A stretch of DNA of 64,000 bases from the NCBI RefSeq assembly GCF_050589825.1, contig NZ_JBNGOZ010000007.1:62001-126000 (forward strand). Direction: 5' to 3'. The notes under the pieces were generated by a model, which was given only the letters and a program-made list of their open reading frames with translations, made no database searches and was not told where the DNA came from. Below are positions 63,335 to 64,000 of this stretch, piece by piece (position 1 is the stretch's first letter; the number at the start of each line of letters is the position of its first letter). Position numbers and translations under genes: made by a program. Source of the DNA: Carboxylicivirga longa (GTDB lineage Bacteria; Bacteroidota; Bacteroidia; Bacteroidales; Marinilabiliaceae).

Positions 63335-64000
63335 TTAATTAAGCCTTGTATAAGGAACATAGAACACTACACGGGTACCCCGCCGGCCATATTTCGATAA
63401 ATCTTCAAGCACCAGGTTAACAGCATCGACTCCTGAACATTTATTCAGCAATCGCAGGCGCTCACGTGTCACCTCAAGCGCCATCGATTTATGCGCTTTG
63501 TGCTTGCCTTTATTAGCTGCCATCGCCCGGTCAATACCAATGCCATTATCTTCTATGGAAAATTCCAGACAATTATCCTTACGCCGCAAATCAACGTGGA
63601 TATAACTATCGCTATGGGTAAGCTGCCCATGCTCAATGGCATTCTCTAAAAAAGGCTGTGTAAGCATGGGAGGTACCAGCACTCGCTCAAGATCAATCTG
63701 CTCATCAAAGTCGATGGAATAATTGATCCGGTTATCAAAACGACGATTTTGCAGCCGCATGTAATAATCCAATATCTCCTTTTCCTTTCGCAAAGTAATT
63801 TGTTCCTCTTGGGCATATTGCAGTACATGACGCATCAAACCCGAAAAGTCGGCGACGAAATCCACTGCATCCTCGCGGTTGTTCTCCATGATAATGCACT
63901 GTAATGCCGATAAAGAATTAAAAATAAAATGTGGATTCATCTGCGTACGCATCACTTTATGTTCCATACTCAAACGCCGCTGTCGCGCTTTGAGCTTCTG
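63335..64000 (-). CDS. LytS-type sensor histidine kinase, C-terminal part
   Basis: The frame stays open to base 64000, so the N-terminal part is outside the window. The visible 221 residues hold the His_kinase domain (QMNPHFIFNSLSALQ with the phospho-accepting His in PHF) and the HATPase part (NAIEHG and ENGIG-like DNGIG). Kinases of this group commonly work with LytTR response regulators, which would lie beyond the window. The segment before the histidine (QKLKARQRRLSMEHKV) is a typical coiled linker. Confidence 0.92.
   Translation of the reverse strand, partial: QKLKARQRRLSMEHKVMRTQMNPHFIFNSLSALQCIIMENNREDAVDFVADFSGLMRHVLQYAQEEQITLRKEKEILDYYMRLQNRRFDNRINYSIDFDEQIDLERVLVPPMLTQPFLENAIEHGQLTHSDSYIHVDLRRKDNCLEFSIEDNGIGIDRAMAANKGKHKAHKSMALEVTRERLRLLNKCSGVDAVNLVLEDLSKYGRRGTRVVFYVPYTRLN

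Noticed and set aside
1..64000. tRNA, rRNA, CRISPR array, prophage or transposon
   Set aside because: No clover-leaf, regular spaced repeats, transposase, integrase or phage genes could be recognised on either strand.
1..64000. A novel multi-gene defence or biosynthetic system
   Set aside because: All multi-gene runs resolve to known housekeeping or SusCD-type units. The unknown genes (1713, 37613, 38609, 46906, 53331, 60054) are single and scattered, with no shared motif or operon to unite them.

Overview
The window is chromosomal DNA of a member of the Bacteroidota, most likely an environmental Bacteroidales/Marinilabiliales-type bacterium. The evidence is a SusC/SusD pair with its ECF sigma factor and FecR-type anti-sigma, the gliding lipoprotein GldH, two S46 dipeptidyl-peptidases, a type II glutaminyl cyclase lipoprotein, a DUF4837 lipoprotein, and many upstream sites matching the Bacteroidota promoter (TTG or TTTG, about 19 bases, TAnnTTTG). 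No rRNA, tRNA, CRISPR array, phage, transposase or integrase was seen. Both ends cut genes: a sigma-54 activator at the left and a LytS-type sensor kinase at the right.

Layout. 1-3005: sigma-54 activator, lptE, a TPR protein and secG. 3287-7358: groES-groEL, then lepA after a gap holding two hairpin repeats. 7435-17104 is mostly minus strand: a small lipoprotein, aspartase, and a nutrient-uptake cluster transcribed ECF sigma, FecR, SusC, SusD. 17557-19080: gltX. 19305-28596 is mostly minus strand: RNase HI, two tandem S46 peptidases, RNase HII, glutaminyl cyclase and cysS, with an outer-membrane barrel gene on the plus strand. 28678-34386: a MORN-repeat protein, RNase R, a TetR regulator behind a palindromic operator/promoter, metA and a HAD phosphatase. 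34379-41154: envelope and unknown genes, a glycosyltransferase and a radical SAM enzyme. 41324-46814: holB, ricT, gldH, trmB, an alkyltransferase-like gene, mrp and a NifU-domain gene, all plus strand. 46906-49765: an unknown gene and an SLC12-like transporter. 49971-63128: tsaE, ald, a sensor kinase (minus), an M23 peptidase, dxr, rseP, tatA, a lytic transglycosylase, a DUF4837 lipoprotein, leucyl aminopeptidase and pdxA.

Functionally most of the window is housekeeping: translation quality, chaperones, RNA turnover, Fe-S maturation, isoprenoid and B6 synthesis, and envelope assembly. An amino-acid/peptide theme runs through it: two S46 peptidases, glutaminyl cyclase, M17 aminopeptidase, aspartase, alanine dehydrogenase and a SusC/D transporter with no adjacent enzyme. 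I found no clear undescribed multi-gene system. The signals that go beyond ordinary gene annotation are a family of short intergenic hairpin repeats with 15-21 base loops at 3' ends of genes, a perfect palindrome inside the tetR promoter, and a possible small transcript near 53.6-53.8 kb.
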